Positions 33,974-43,428 of a stretch of 64,000 nt of DNA are shown here, in pieces. The notes under the pieces are model-generated. The model did no database searches. It was not told where the DNA came from and worked only from the letters and a program-made list of their open reading frames with translations. Source of the stretch: Roseibacterium beibuensis. GTDB taxonomy: Bacteria; Pseudomonadota; Alphaproteobacteria; Rhodobacterales; Rhodobacteraceae. The stretch lies in contig NZ_BAABHW010000004.1 in NCBI RefSeq assembly GCF_039542305.1, positions 124,001 to 188,000 on the forward strand, given 5' to 3'. A program made the translations under genes and the position numbers. The first letter of the stretch is position 1. Each line of letters starts with the position of its first letter.

Positions 33974-35462
33974 GGCTGCTGAGCGTGCGGGAGACGGCGT
34001 CTTTCCAGCCCGCGTAGCGCGCCTCGCGCGTGTCGGCGTCCATCTTCGGCTTGAAGGTGCGTTCCAGTGCCCAATCCTCGGCGAAGGCGTCGAAACCGGG
34101 ATAAACGCCTGCCTGCATCCCCGCGACCCAGGCCACGCCAAGCGCCGTCGTCTCCAGCACTTCGGGCCGGTCCACATCGGCGCCAAGGATGTCGGCCAGG
34201 AATTGCATCGTCCAGTCCGAGGCGGTCATACCCCCGTCAACACGCAGCACGTTCTCGGCCCCACCGGCCCCTTGCCAGTCGGCCTCCATCGCCTCCCACA
34301 GATCACGGGTCTGGAAGCCCACCGACTCCAGCGCGGCACGGGCGATTTCCTGCGGTCCGGTGTTGCGGGTCAGCCCGTAGATCGCGCCGCGGCAATCCGG
34401 GTCCCAATAGGGCGCGCCCAGCCCGGTGAAGGCGGGGACGAGGTAGATCGTTTGCGAGGGGTCGGCGGCCTCGGCCAGCGCCTGGCTGTCGGCGGCGGCG
34501 TCGATGCAGCGCAACCCGTCGCGCAGCCATTGCACCACGGCCCCCGCGACGAAGATCGAGCCTTCCAGCGCGTAGGTCGGCTTGCCATCGAACTGGTAGG
34601 CGATGGTGCCCAGCATCCGGTTTTGCGACCTGACCAGCGTATCGCCCGTGTTGAGCAGCGCGAAACACCCAGTGCCATAGGTCGATTTCAGCATCCCCGG
34701 CTGGAAACAGGCCTGCCCCAGCGTCGCGGCCTGCTGGTCACCCGCCACCCCGAGAATGGCGATCCCGGCCCCGAACAGGGCCGGGTCGGTCGTGCCGAAC
34801 TCCGCTCCACAATCGAGAACCTTGGGCAGCAGGGCGCGCGGGATGTTGAAAAGGCGCAGGATGTCGTCATCCCACTGCCCCTCGCGGATATTGTACAAGA
34901 GCGTGCGGGCGGCATTGGTCGCGTCGGTCACGTGCCGCTGACCGCCCGTCAGGTGCCAGATCAGCCAGCTGTCGATCGTGCCGAAGGCAAGCTTCCCGGC
35001 TTCGGCCTTTTCGCGTGCCCCGTCGACATTTTCCAACAACCACGCCAGTTTCGACCCCGAGAAATACGGGTCGAGCAGCAGCCCGGTCTTCTCCTGCACC
35101 ATCGGTTCATGGCCACCCTCACGCAGCTTGGCGGTCATCGACGCCGTGCGCCGATCCTGCCAGACGATGGCCTTGTGCACCGGCTCTCCGGTCTCGCGAT
35201 CCCACAGGACGACCGTTTCGCGCTGGTTCGTGATGCCGATGGCGGCGATCTTTTCGGCGCTCGTCCCGGCCTTTTCCAAGGCACCGCGCACGGTGGCCAG
35301 CACCGTGTTCCAGATCTCCATCGCGTCATGTTCGACCCAACCCGAGGCCGGGAAATGCTGCGTGAATTCCTGCTGCGCCGAGGCGACGGGCCGGTGATCG
35401 GCGCCGAAGACGATGGCCCGCGTCGAAGTCGTTCCCTGGTCGATGGCCAGAACCTGCGTCAT
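33966..35462 (-). CDS. glpK: Glycerol kinase
   Basis: The protein has 498 residues, full length. The ATP motif LAIDQGTTSTRAIVFG is at the N-terminus, with IGITNQRETVVLWDRETGEP, YGTGCFALLNTG and APYWDPDCRGAIYGLTR. It phosphorylates glycerol to glycerol 3-phosphate, the substrate of the GlpD encoded 62 bp upstream. The operon order is glpD-glpK-nitrilase. The N-terminal Mg-ATP and substrate residues are intact. Confidence 0.97.
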   Translation of the reverse strand: MTQVLAIDQGTTSTRAIVFGADHRPVASAQQEFTQHFPASGWVEHDAMEIWNTVLATVRGALEKAGTSAEKIAAIGITNQRETVVLWDRETGEPVHKAIVWQDRRTASMTAKLREGGHEPMVQEKTGLLLDPYFSGSKLAWLLENVDGAREKAEAGKLAFGTIDSWLIWHLTGGQRHVTDATNAARTLLYNIREGQWDDDILRLFNIPRALLPKVLDCGAEFGTTDPALFGAGIAILGVAGDQQAATLGQACFQPGMLKSTYGTGCFALLNTGDTLVRSQNRMLGTIAYQFDGKPTYALEGSIFVAGAVVQWLRDGLRCIDAAADSQALAEAADPSQTIYLVPAFTGLGAPYWDPDCRGAIYGLTRNTGPQEIARAALESVGFQTRDLWEAMEADWQGAGGAENVLRVDGGMTASDWTMQFLADILGADVDRPEVLETTALGVAWVAGMQAGVYPGFDAFAEDWALERTFKPKMDADTREARYAGWKDAVSRTLSSRG

Positions 35463-35524
35463 GCCGTGCCTCCCCTCTCGTCTCGCTGTTGTCGAAGCCT
35501 ACCGGCCACGCGCCGGGCTGCAAG

Positions 35525-37096
35525 TCATTCGGCGGCGCGGGCCTGCCGCTCGGCCCGCATCCAGTCGTCGATGGCCGCGATCTGCTCCGCGCTCAACCTC
35601 AGGCCCAGCTTCGAGCGCCGCCAGACCACGTCCTCGGACGCTTCGGCATATTCGCGCGTCATCAACCAGCGCAATTCGGCCTCGGTCAGGGTCGCACCGA
35701 AATCGCGCCCGAGGTCCTCGGCACTCTGCGCATCGCCCATGATCTGCGCCGCTTCGGTCCCATAGGCGCGCACCAGGCGCAGCGCCCACCGCTCGGTCAG
35801 AAACGGATGCGCCGCGCGCAGATCGGCCACCAGCCGCGCCACCCCATCCACCGGGAAATCCCCGCCGGGCAGCGGCACACCCGCCGTCCAGACACCGCCC
35901 GCCTCGGGAAAGAAGGGCGCGATCTTGGCCAGCGCATCCTCGGCCAGCTTGCGATAGGTGGTGATCTTGCCGCCAAAGACGTTCAGCATCGGCGCGCCCG
36001 CATCGTCCAGCGACAGCACGTAGTCGCGCGTCGCCGCCGTGGCGCTTTTGGCCCCGTCGTCATAGAGGGGCCGCACCCCGGAATAGGTCCAGACGACATC
36101 CTCGGCGCTGATCGGGTCTGCGAGGTATCCGTTGACGAAGCGGATCAGGTAATCGCGTTCCTCTGGCGTGCAGACAGCCTCGGACGCGTCGCCGTGATGC
36201 TCCTGATCCGTGGTGCCGATCAGGGTGAAATCCGTCTCGTAGGGAATGGCAAAGATGATGCGCCCGTCCGAGCCCTGGAAGAAATAGCATTTGTCATGCT
36301 CGAACAGGCGACGCGTCACGATATGGCTGCCGCGCACAAGGCGCACGCTTTCGCTGGAGTTCTGCCGCGCCACGTTCTGCACAATATCGGCGACCCACGG
36401 CCCCCCGGCATTGACCAGCGCGCGGGCCAGATGATCGGACCGCACACCGTCCCGCTCGACCGTCACGCGCCAAAGATCGCCCTCGCGCGTTGCTGACACG
36501 ACGCGGCTGCCCGTGAGGATCGTCGCACCCCGCGCCTCGGCGTCACGGGCATTCAGCACCACAAGCCGCGCATCCTCGACCCAGCAATCGGAATATTCGA
36601 ACGCCTTCTCGAACTTGGGCTTGAGGCCTTTGCCCTCGACCGACCCCTTCAGCCGCAGGGTCCTGGTCGCGGGCAGGATCTTGCGCCCCCCCAGATGGTC
36701 ATAAAGGAACAGCCCCGCCCGGATCAGCCAGTCGGGCCGCCGCCCCTTCATCCAGGGCATGACCGCGGTCAACACGCGCGAGGTGGGCGTCTCGGAGTCG
36801 AACCGCATGTCCTTCGACAGCGGCAGGACGAAGCGCATCGGCCACGAGATATGGGGCATCGCGCGCAGCAGCGTTTCCCGCTCGGCCAGCGCATGGCGCA
36901 CGAGGCTGAACTCGAAAAACTCCAGGTAACGCAGCCCGCCATGGAACAGCTTGGTCGAGGCCGAACTGGTCGCGCCCGCCAGATCCCCCATCTCGGCAAG
37001 ACAGACGGACAGGCCCCGCCCCGCCGCGTCGCGGGCGATGCCACAGCCGTTGATGCCGCCGCCGATCACGAAAATGTCGTAGGTCCGGTCGTTCAT
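35525..37096 (-). CDS. glpD: Aerobic glycerol-3-phosphate dehydrogenase
   Basis: The protein has 523 residues from the ATG at 37096. The FAD motif IFVIGGGINGCGIARDAAGR is followed by STKLFHGGLRYLEFFEFSLV, IGTTDQEHHGD and SGVRPLYDDGAKSATAATRD, all GlpD signatures. It is a membrane-associated flavoenzyme that passes electrons from glycerol 3-phosphate to quinone. It is divergent from glpR, with an operator-rich gap of 100 bp. Confidence 0.97.
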   Translation of the reverse strand: MNDRTYDIFVIGGGINGCGIARDAAGRGLSVCLAEMGDLAGATSSASTKLFHGGLRYLEFFEFSLVRHALAERETLLRAMPHISWPMRFVLPLSKDMRFDSETPTSRVLTAVMPWMKGRRPDWLIRAGLFLYDHLGGRKILPATRTLRLKGSVEGKGLKPKFEKAFEYSDCWVEDARLVVLNARDAEARGATILTGSRVVSATREGDLWRVTVERDGVRSDHLARALVNAGGPWVADIVQNVARQNSSESVRLVRGSHIVTRRLFEHDKCYFFQGSDGRIIFAIPYETDFTLIGTTDQEHHGDASEAVCTPEERDYLIRFVNGYLADPISAEDVVWTYSGVRPLYDDGAKSATAATRDYVLSLDDAGAPMLNVFGGKITTYRKLAEDALAKIAPFFPEAGGVWTAGVPLPGGDFPVDGVARLVADLRAAHPFLTERWALRLVRAYGTEAAQIMGDAQSAEDLGRDFGATLTEAELRWLMTREYAEASEDVVWRRSKLGLRLSAEQIAAIDDWMRAERQARAAE

Positions 37097-37159
37097 GGGT
37101 GGCCTCGCGCGCCGGGTCCCGTTTGGTCGTTTTTTTTCATTCCATGTTCGTTTTGTCAA

Positions 37160-37188
37160 TTTTCAAACGCGTTTGTTTTCGATATAGA
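37160..37188 (+). promoter_or_regulatory. Candidate leaderless promoter of glpR
   Basis: TTTTCA (37160-37165) and TATAGA (37183-37188) are separated by 17 bp, like a sigma-70 -35/-10 pair. The expected transcript start coincides with the ATG at 37197. No Shine-Dalgarno sequence precedes that ATG. Confidence 0.5.
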
Positions 37189-37194
37189 TCGAAA
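37164..37194. promoter_or_regulatory. Candidate GlpR operators between glpD and glpR
   Basis: Two palindromes lie side by side: CAAACGCGTTTG (37164-37175) and TTTCGAT-ATAG-ATCGAAA (37177-37194). The TTCG/CGAA pattern is like DeoR-family GlpR operators. They overlap the proposed glpR -10 and the transcript start, so bound repressor would block both directions. Confidence 0.65.
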
Positions 37195-37196
37195 CC

Positions 37197-37958
37197 ATGC
37201 CGATCACACCCCGCCAAGACGATATCCTGCGCGTAGCCCGCGAAATCGGGCGGGTCGGCGTCGATGATCTCGCCGCCCAGTTCGATGTCACGGTGCAGAC
37301 CATCCGCCGCGATCTGACCGAGCTGTGCGAAGCCGGGTTGCTCGACCGCGTCCATGGCGGCGCGGTCCTGCCGTCGGGGGTCACGAATATCGGTTACGAG
37401 GAACGTCGCCGCACAGCGGCCGGTGCGAAAGAGGTCATTGCACGGGCCGCGGCCGCGCTGATCCCGCCGGGTGCATCGGTGTTCTTGAACATCGGCACCA
37501 CGACCGAGGCGGTCGCACGCGTCTTGCGCGATACGGCGAACCTGATGGTGGTGACCAACAACATGAACGTGGCGCAGATCCTTTCGGGCCATCCCTCCGC
37601 CGAGGTGATGGTGACCGGTGGGCGGCTGCGCCGGGCCGATAACGGCCTGGTGGGCGAGCGGGCGACGGCTACGATTAATCAGTTCAAGGCCGATTTCGCC
37701 ATTCTCGGCTGCTCGGCCGTCGACCTCGAAGGCGACCTGCTGGATTTCGACCCCGAGGAGGTCCGCGTCACCAAGGCCTTCCTGTCGAAAGCGCGCAGCG
37801 CGATCCTTGTCGCCGACGACAGCAAGCTGGAGCGCAACGCGCCCGTCAAGATCGCCAGCCTCACCGGTTTCGATCGCTGGATAACCAACGCCCCGCCCCC
37901 CGAGGCGTTGCAAGACCTTTGCGCCGAAAGCGAGACAGAGATCACGATTGCGGGCTGA
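37197..37958 (+). CDS. glpR: DeoR-family regulator, GlpR-like
   Basis: The protein has 253 residues. The N-terminal helix-turn-helix TPRQDDILRVAREIGRVGVD and VQTIRRDLTELCEAGLLDRV, then the sugar-phosphate-sensing domain (FLNIGTTTEAVARVL, RRADNGLVG, LVADDSKLERNAPV), match GlpR. It is a likely repressor of glpD-glpK released by glycerol 3-phosphate. The ATG directly follows the operator. Its stop region overlaps the end of the convergent esterase gene by 17 bp. Confidence 0.93.
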   Translation: MPITPRQDDILRVAREIGRVGVDDLAAQFDVTVQTIRRDLTELCEAGLLDRVHGGAVLPSGVTNIGYEERRRTAAGAKEVIARAAAALIPPGASVFLNIGTTTEAVARVLRDTANLMVVTNNMNVAQILSGHPSAEVMVTGGRLRRADNGLVGERATATINQFKADFAILGCSAVDLEGDLLDFDPEEVRVTKAFLSKARSAILVADDSKLERNAPVKIASLTGFDRWITNAPPPEALQDLCAESETEITIAG

Positions 37959-38601
37959 CCCGCGCGATCAGATCCTCGACCTGCGGCCCCAGCGCCTCGA
38001 CGATCAGGGCCACGCCCTGCGCATTCGGGTGCATGCCATCGGACTGCATGTAAGTGGAATACGCCGCCTCGGGGTCGGCCGCGGCCGCGGCGCTCAAGGG
38101 CGCAAGGAAGCTTTCGGCGTAAAGCGTGCCGTATTCCTCGGCCAGGTCGGGATACATGGCGTTGAACGCGGCCTGGTAGTCAGGGCCATAATTGCCCGGC
38201 GCGCGCAGGCCGACCAGCAGCACCTCGATCCCCTGCGCCTCTGCCTCGTCGAGGATCCCGGCAAGGTTCGCGCGGCTTGCCTCGGGCGGGATGCCACGCA
38301 GCAGGTCGTTGCCGCCAAGCGCCACGATCATGGCATCCACCCCGGTGCCCAGCGCCCAGCCGATCCGCGCCAGACCGCCCGCCGTGGTGTCGCCCGATAC
38401 GCCGTGGTTCTCGATCCGCACGGCATGTCCCCGCTCGGTCAGCCACGCCTGCAACTGCGGCACGAAGCCGTCGCCATCCATCAGCCCGTACCCTTGCGTC
38501 AGGCTGTCGCCCAGCGCCACGATGCTGACGGGGCCCTCCTGCGCCGCCACCGGCCCTGCGACCGCAAGCGCCAGCAGGGCGGCCTTGCCCCACATGCGCA
38601 T
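37942..38601 (-). CDS. SGNH-type arylesterase/thioesterase (TesA-like), secreted
   Basis: The protein has 219 residues with signal peptide MRMWGKAALLALAVAGPVAA. Catalytic blocks are ALGDSLTQGYG (Ser), GGNDLLRG (Asn) and DGMHPNAQG (Asp/His). I chose the ATG at 38601 because it starts a good signal peptide; upstream codons run into the divergent ABC gene. TesA/arylesterases hydrolyse acyl esters or thioesters in the periplasm. The head-to-head pairing with a YbbA/YbbP system is also known in E. coli (tesA-ybbA). Confidence 0.9.
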   Translation of the reverse strand: MRMWGKAALLALAVAGPVAAQEGPVSIVALGDSLTQGYGLMDGDGFVPQLQAWLTERGHAVRIENHGVSGDTTAGGLARIGWALGTGVDAMIVALGGNDLLRGIPPEASRANLAGILDEAEAQGIEVLLVGLRAPGNYGPDYQAAFNAMYPDLAEEYGTLYAESFLAPLSAAAAADPEAAYSTYMQSDGMHPNAQGVALIVEALGPQVEDLIARVSPQS

Positions 38602-38644
38602 GGCCCCATATGCCCTGTAGAAAAGTGAACCGAGGCGTTCAGCC

Positions 38645-39340
38645 ATGTCCGATCCCGTCCTGTCCCTGTCCGATGCCCGGCTGTCGCTGTCCGGCAATGC
38701 CGGGCCGGTCGATATCCTCCACGGCATCACGCTAAGCGTGAACCGGGGCGAGGCGGTGGCGCTGACGGGTCCGTCCGGATCGGGCAAGTCGTCTCTCCTC
38801 ATGCTGATGGGCGGGCTGGAGCGTGCCACCGGCGGCTCGGTCATGGCGCTTGGCCGCGACCTGACCGCGATGAACGAGGACCAGCTGGCCCGGTTTCGCC
38901 GGGAACATATGGGGGTGGTGTTCCAATCCTTCCACCTGATCCCGACGATGACCGCACTGGAAAACGTCGCGACGCCGCTGGAACTGGCCGGCCATGCCGA
39001 CGCCTTCGACCGGGCCGAGGCGGAACTTGCCGCCGTGGGCCTTGGCCATCGCGCGGGCCACTACCCCAGCCAGATGTCGGGCGGCGAACAGCAGCGCGTT
39101 GCACTGGCCCGCGCCCTGGCCCCGCGCCCCGAGATCCTGTTGGCCGATGAACCCACCGGCAATCTCGACGGGGCCAACGGCGCGGTCATCATGGACATGC
39201 TGATGGACCTGTCGGCCAAGCACGACGCGACCCTGGTCCTCGTCACCCACGCGCCCGAACTGGCCCATCGCTGCGACCGTGAGATCCGGCTGCGCGACGG
39301 GCAACTCGACACCCCCGCCGCGCGGGAGGCCGCCGAGTGA
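38645..39340 (+). CDS. ABC transporter ATP-binding protein, YbbA-like
   Basis: The protein has 231 residues. It has Walker A GPSGSGKSS, signature MSGGEQQRVALARAL and Walker B ILLADEPTGNLD, characteristic of the LolD/MacB/YbbA type. It overlaps the permease gene by 4 bp and is divergent from the esterase. The YbbA-YbbP system is thought to act on envelope lipids or ester substrates with TesA. Confidence 0.92.
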   Translation: MSDPVLSLSDARLSLSGNAGPVDILHGITLSVNRGEAVALTGPSGSGKSSLLMLMGGLERATGGSVMALGRDLTAMNEDQLARFRREHMGVVFQSFHLIPTMTALENVATPLELAGHADAFDRAEAELAAVGLGHRAGHYPSQMSGGEQQRVALARALAPRPEILLADEPTGNLDGANGAVIMDMLMDLSAKHDATLVLVTHAPELAHRCDREIRLRDGQLDTPAAREAAE

Positions 39341-41859
39341 GCGTCGCACTGCGCATCGCCCGGCGCGAGTTGCGCGGCGGGCTGAAAGGGTTCCGCATCT
39401 TCCTCGCCTGTCTCGCGCTTGGCGTCGCGGCCATCGCAGCCGTGGGATCGGTGCGCACGTCCATTCAGCAAGGGCTGGTGAGCGAAGGCGCGGTGATCCT
39501 TGGCGGCGACGCGCAGATGGCCTTTCCCTTCCGCCGCGCGTCCGAGGAAGAACGCGCCTGGATGGCGGACACCGCCACCCGCGTGTCCGAGACCGTCGAT
39601 TTCCGCTCCATGGTCGTGGTGGACCGCGACGGCGAGACCGAACGCGCCCTGACGCAAGTGCGCGGCGTCGATGATGCCTACCCGCTTTACGGCACGGTCG
39701 GCCTGTCCCCCGAGATGCCCATTGCCGAGGCGCTGGAAACCCGCGACCTGCCCGGCGCGGTGATGCAGCGCCTCCTGATCGACCGGCTGGCGCTGGAGAT
39801 CGGCGACACCTTCCGCCTCGGCACACAGGACTTCGAGTTGCGCGCCGAACTGACGCTGGAACCCGATGGCGCGGGCGGCGGCTTCAACCTCGGGCCGCGC
39901 ACCATCGTCTCGCTTGAGGGGCTGTCCGGGTCCGGCCTCGTGCAGCCCGGCACGCTCTACGACAGCGATTTCCGCCTTGCCCTGCCCGAGGGCGCGGACC
40001 TTGCCGCGCTCGAGGCCGAGGCCGAGGCGCTGTTCGCCGAACAGGGCATGCGCTGGCGCGATGCGCGCAACGGCGCGCCCGGCGTGCAGACCTTCGTCGA
40101 GCGGATCGGCGCGTTCCTGGTGCTGGTTGGACTGGCGGGGCTTGCCGTGGGCGGCGTCGGCGTCTCTGCCGCCGTGCGCGCCTATCTCGAGGGCAAGGTC
40201 GCCACGATTGCGACGCTCAAGACGCTCGGCGCCGAAAGCCGCACGATCTTTACCGCCTATTTCGCTCAGGTGGGGGCGCTGACCCTGTTGGGCCTCGCGC
40301 TCGGGCTGGTCCTCGGTGCGCTTCTGCCGCTGGCCTTCGCCCCGCTGATCCAGGCGCAACTGCCTGTGCCGGTGGCCATCTCGGTCTATCCCGGCCCACT
40401 GGCCGAGGCCGCGGCCTATGGATTGCTGACCGCCGTGATCTTCACCCTTTGGCCCTTGGCGCGCACCGAACAGGTCCGCGCGGCATCGCTGTTCCGCGAC
40501 GCCGGCGGGCCGCGCGCCTCGCCGCGCCTGCGCTACCTGATCGTGATCGCGGGCCTTGTCGGGGCGCTGATCGCGACCGCCGTCTGGTTGTCGGGCATCC
40601 CGCGCATGGCCCTTGGCACGGCGGCGGGCATCCTTGGCGCGCTCGGCCTTCTGGCGCTGGCGGCCCTGGGCATCCGCGCCCTGTCGCGCCGCATCGCCCG
40701 GTCCCGCGCGCTGCGCGGGCGCACCGCGCTGCGCACCGCGCTCGGCTCGGTCGGCGGTCCGGGGTCCGAGGCGACAAGCGTGGTGCTTTCCCTCGGCCTC
40801 GGCCTTGCCGTTCTGGCCGCCGTGGGCCAGATCGACGCCAACCTGCGCGCCGCGATCCAGCGTGACCTGCCCGAGGTCGCGCCAACCTATTTCTTCGTCG
40901 ATATCCAGCCGGACCAGCTCCAGCCCTTTCTCGATCGGGTGCAGAACGATCCCGCCGTCAGCCGGGTCGACACCGCGCCCATGCTGCGCGGCGTCATCAC
41001 CCGCATCAACGACCGCCCCGCCGCCGAGGTCGCGGGCGATCACTGGGTCATCCGCGGCGACCGGGGCGTGACCTATCTCGACACCGCACCGCCCGAGGGC
41101 GAGATCACGGCAGGCGAATGGTGGCCCGAAGGCTATGACGGCCCGCCGCAAGTCGCCTTCGCCACCGAAGAGGCGCTGGAAATCGGCCTGAGCCTCGGCG
41201 ACACGATCACCGTCAGCATCCTTGGCCGCGACGTGACCGCCGAGGTCACGGCCTTTCGGCAGGTGGAGTTCGAGAATGCGGGCATCGGCTTTGTCCTGAC
41301 CATGTCGCCCAACGCCCTGCGCGGTGCCCCGCATACCCATATCGCCACCGTCTATGCCGCGCCCGAGGCCGAGGCGGCGATCCTGCGCGACGTGGCGGGC
41401 GATGCGCCCAATATCACCGCGATCCGGGTGCGCGATGCGCTCGACCGCGTGGCCGACGCACTGCGCAGCCTTGCCGCCGCGACCTCCTACGGGGCGGCGG
41501 CCACACTGGTGACGGGCTTCGTCGTCCTGATCGGGGCCGCGGCGGCGGGTGAACGCGGCCGCGTCTACGAAGCCGCCGTCCTGAAGACCGTGGGCGCGTC
41601 GCGGCGAACGATCCTTGTCAGTTTCGCCCTGCGCTCGGCGCTGCTTGGCGCGGCGGCGGGCGGTGTTGCGCTTCTGGCGGGCGTGCTGGGCGGGTGGGCC
41701 GTGATGACCTTCGTGATGGATGGCAGCTACCGGTTCGAACCCGTCTCGGCGCTGGCCATCGTCATCGGCGGCGCGGTGACGACGCTGCTGGCCGGGCTGG
41801 CTTTTGCGTGGCGTCCGCTCGCCACGCGCCCCGCGCGCGTGCTGCGCGCCCGCGAATGA
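39337..41859 (+). CDS. FtsX/MacB-type ABC permease, YbbP-like
   Basis: The protein has 840 residues. It contains an N-terminal helix (residues 20-45), a large periplasmic domain, three helices around 260-370, a second set of helices around 400-450, another periplasmic domain (about 500-700), and a final FtsX-type helix group (from about 720). This duplicated FtsX layout is typical of YbbP. With YbbA it forms a mechanotransmitting ABC machine rather than a classical importer. Confidence 0.9.
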   Translation: MSVALRIARRELRGGLKGFRIFLACLALGVAAIAAVGSVRTSIQQGLVSEGAVILGGDAQMAFPFRRASEEERAWMADTATRVSETVDFRSMVVVDRDGETERALTQVRGVDDAYPLYGTVGLSPEMPIAEALETRDLPGAVMQRLLIDRLALEIGDTFRLGTQDFELRAELTLEPDGAGGGFNLGPRTIVSLEGLSGSGLVQPGTLYDSDFRLALPEGADLAALEAEAEALFAEQGMRWRDARNGAPGVQTFVERIGAFLVLVGLAGLAVGGVGVSAAVRAYLEGKVATIATLKTLGAESRTIFTAYFAQVGALTLLGLALGLVLGALLPLAFAPLIQAQLPVPVAISVYPGPLAEAAAYGLLTAVIFTLWPLARTEQVRAASLFRDAGGPRASPRLRYLIVIAGLVGALIATAVWLSGIPRMALGTAAGILGALGLLALAALGIRALSRRIARSRALRGRTALRTALGSVGGPGSEATSVVLSLGLGLAVLAAVGQIDANLRAAIQRDLPEVAPTYFFVDIQPDQLQPFLDRVQNDPAVSRVDTAPMLRGVITRINDRPAAEVAGDHWVIRGDRGVTYLDTAPPEGEITAGEWWPEGYDGPPQVAFATEEALEIGLSLGDTITVSILGRDVTAEVTAFRQVEFENAGIGFVLTMSPNALRGAPHTHIATVYAAPEAEAAILRDVAGDAPNITAIRVRDALDRVADALRSLAAATSYGAAATLVTGFVVLIGAAAAGERGRVYEAAVLKTVGASRRTILVSFALRSALLGAAAGGVALLAGVLGGWAVMTFVMDGSYRFEPVSALAIVIGGAVTTLLAGLAFAWRPLATRPARVLRARE

Positions 41860-41947
41860 GGCAGAAACGCCTCGCGCCGTCGGTGACGCGCACCGCAATG
41901 CCCCCTTGCCCCTTGCCAAGCGCCGCCGCAGCGCGCACCTGACTCTC

Positions 41948-42760
41948 ATGCTTCGTTCCGTCCGCACGCTTCTGGGCCGCAAGGACCGCCCCGACACCGC
42001 CCCCCGCGCCGGGGCCGAGGCCCGCCCCGAAGACATGCCGCGCCCCGCGCAAGCGACCTATGTCGTGGGCGATATCCACGGGCGCGCCGATCTGTTGGAA
42101 CTGATGCTGGAACTGATCGACGCCCATATCGGCGGGACCGAGGCCAGCGATCCCCGGCTGGTCTTCGTGGGCGACTATGTCGACCGGGGCCGTGGCAGCG
42201 CCGAGGTCCTGGCCCGCCTGCGCGAGCTGACCCGCGACTTTCCCGACAACGTCACCTGCCTCATGGGCAACCATGAACGCATGATGCTCGATTTCCTGGC
42301 CGACCCGGCGACGCGCGGCCCCCGCTGGATGCGCGCGGGCGGCAACGCGACGCTGTCCAGTTTCGGGATCGACCCCGAGCCGCTTGCGTCGCCCGCCTCC
42401 CCCGACGCCTTCCGCGAGGTCGCGCGCCATCTGAAATCGGCCATGCCCGACGGGCTTGAGGGCTGGATGACGGGCCTGCCGCTCTCGTGGCATTCCGGCA
42501 ATCTCTGGGTCGTGCATGCGGGCGCCGACCCCGCCCACCGGATGGAGGATCAGACCGGGCGCGTCCTGCTCTGGGGGCATCCGGAATTCGAGAGCGAGCC
42601 GCGCGGCGATGGCCTCTGGATCGCGCATGGTCATATCGAAGCGGAGCTGCCCTTCGCGGGCGACGGGCGCATCGCGACCGACACCGCGGCGTGGTCCACG
42701 GGCCGCCTGACCGCCTGCGCGATCCGCCCCGACGGGCGGCACGATTTCCTGCAAACCTGA
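41948..42760 (+). CDS. Metallophosphoesterase (PP2A-like/bis(5'-nucleosyl)-tetraphosphatase fold)
   Basis: The protein has 270 residues. It has the metal motifs VVGDIHGRADL, VGDYVDRGRGS and LMGNHERMML, then WVVHAG and IAHGHIEAE. This is a calcineurin-type phosphoesterase close to bacterial serine/threonine phosphatases. The first 36 residues are a low-complexity linker. It starts 88 bp after the permease and ends 10 bp before the convergent mnhG. Its substrate is not evident. Confidence 0.88.
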   Translation: MLRSVRTLLGRKDRPDTAPRAGAEARPEDMPRPAQATYVVGDIHGRADLLELMLELIDAHIGGTEASDPRLVFVGDYVDRGRGSAEVLARLRELTRDFPDNVTCLMGNHERMMLDFLADPATRGPRWMRAGGNATLSSFGIDPEPLASPASPDAFREVARHLKSAMPDGLEGWMTGLPLSWHSGNLWVVHAGADPAHRMEDQTGRVLLWGHPEFESEPRGDGLWIAHGHIEAELPFAGDGRIATDTAAWSTGRLTACAIRPDGRHDFLQT

Positions 42761-42770
42761 GCCGGGCGTC

Positions 42771-43103
42771 CTAGCGGTGCAACCGCTCCTCGGCCCCGTC
42801 CTCGATCTTCGTCTTCCAGAGCGCAACGCGCGAGCGGAACGCCGCGCGCCCGATCATGTGGGCCGCCACGGGGGCCGTGATCAGCAAGAACAGGATCGTC
42901 GCCAGCGCCCGTGTCACGACACCGGTTTCGGCGAAATAGATCGCCACCGCGCCAAGGATCAGGCCCGCGCCCAGCGTGCCCGCCTTGGTCGAGGCATGCA
43001 TGCGGATCAGAACGTCGGGCAGGCGCAACACGCCCAACCCCGCAACGAGGCAGAAAAATCCGCCCAGCAGGATCATGATGGCCATTATCCAGTCGAGGAT
43101 CAT
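42771..43103 (-). CDS. mnhG: Na+/H+ antiporter subunit G (Mrp)
   Basis: The protein has 110 residues. Three membrane helices and the signature GLGVLRLPDVLIRMHASTKA match MnhG/PhaG. The last gene of the seven-gene Mrp operon, it overlaps mnhF by 4 bp. The C-terminal hydrophilic tail (WKTKIEDGAEERLHR) is ordinary. Mrp antiporters export Na+ in exchange for protons and need all seven subunits. Confidence 0.93.
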   Translation of the reverse strand: MILDWIMAIMILLGGFFCLVAGLGVLRLPDVLIRMHASTKAGTLGAGLILGAVAIYFAETGVVTRALATILFLLITAPVAAHMIGRAAFRSRVALWKTKIEDGAEERLHR

Positions 43104-43423
43104 TTGCGCTGCTCCCTGTGCGGTTGGGTCATGGTCGGGCCCGCCTCTCCGATCCCGGCGCGGCGGCGGTCCACGAACCGCGCCAGCGCCACGGTGGCGA
43201 GAAAGCCGACCAGCGCCAGAACGATGGCCACGTCGACGAAGGCCGTGTCCCCCGACAGGATCGCGTAAAGGCCGCAGAAGCTGACGATCTGAACCGTCAT
43301 CATGTCCAGCGCCACGATCCGGTCGGGCAGGCTCGGCCCCTTGATGAGCCGGATGAAGGCCAGCGCCACGCCCAGCATCACCATGACAAAAGCCACGTCC
43401 ACGGCGATTGAAAGAATATCCAT
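43100..43423 (-). CDS. mnhF: Na+/H+ antiporter subunit F (Mrp)
   Basis: The protein has 107 residues. I chose the ATG at 43423 because GGAG lies 8 nt upstream; a GTG at 43432 overlapping the mnhE stop is the alternative. FIRLIKGPSLPDRIVALDMM is the MnhF signature, with three membrane helices. The gene is coupled to mnhG. Confidence 0.92.
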   Translation of the reverse strand: MDILSIAVDVAFVMVMLGVALAFIRLIKGPSLPDRIVALDMMTVQIVSFCGLYAILSGDTAFVDVAIVLALVGFLATVALARFVDRRRAGIGEAGPTMTQPHREQRK

Positions 43424-43428
43424 CCCTG

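Noticed and set aside
39061..42036. A 991-codon open frame on the minus strand
   Set aside because: It lies opposite the YbbA/YbbP genes, which show all expected motifs. Its composition is the low-complexity Arg/Ala/Gly type of a shadow frame.
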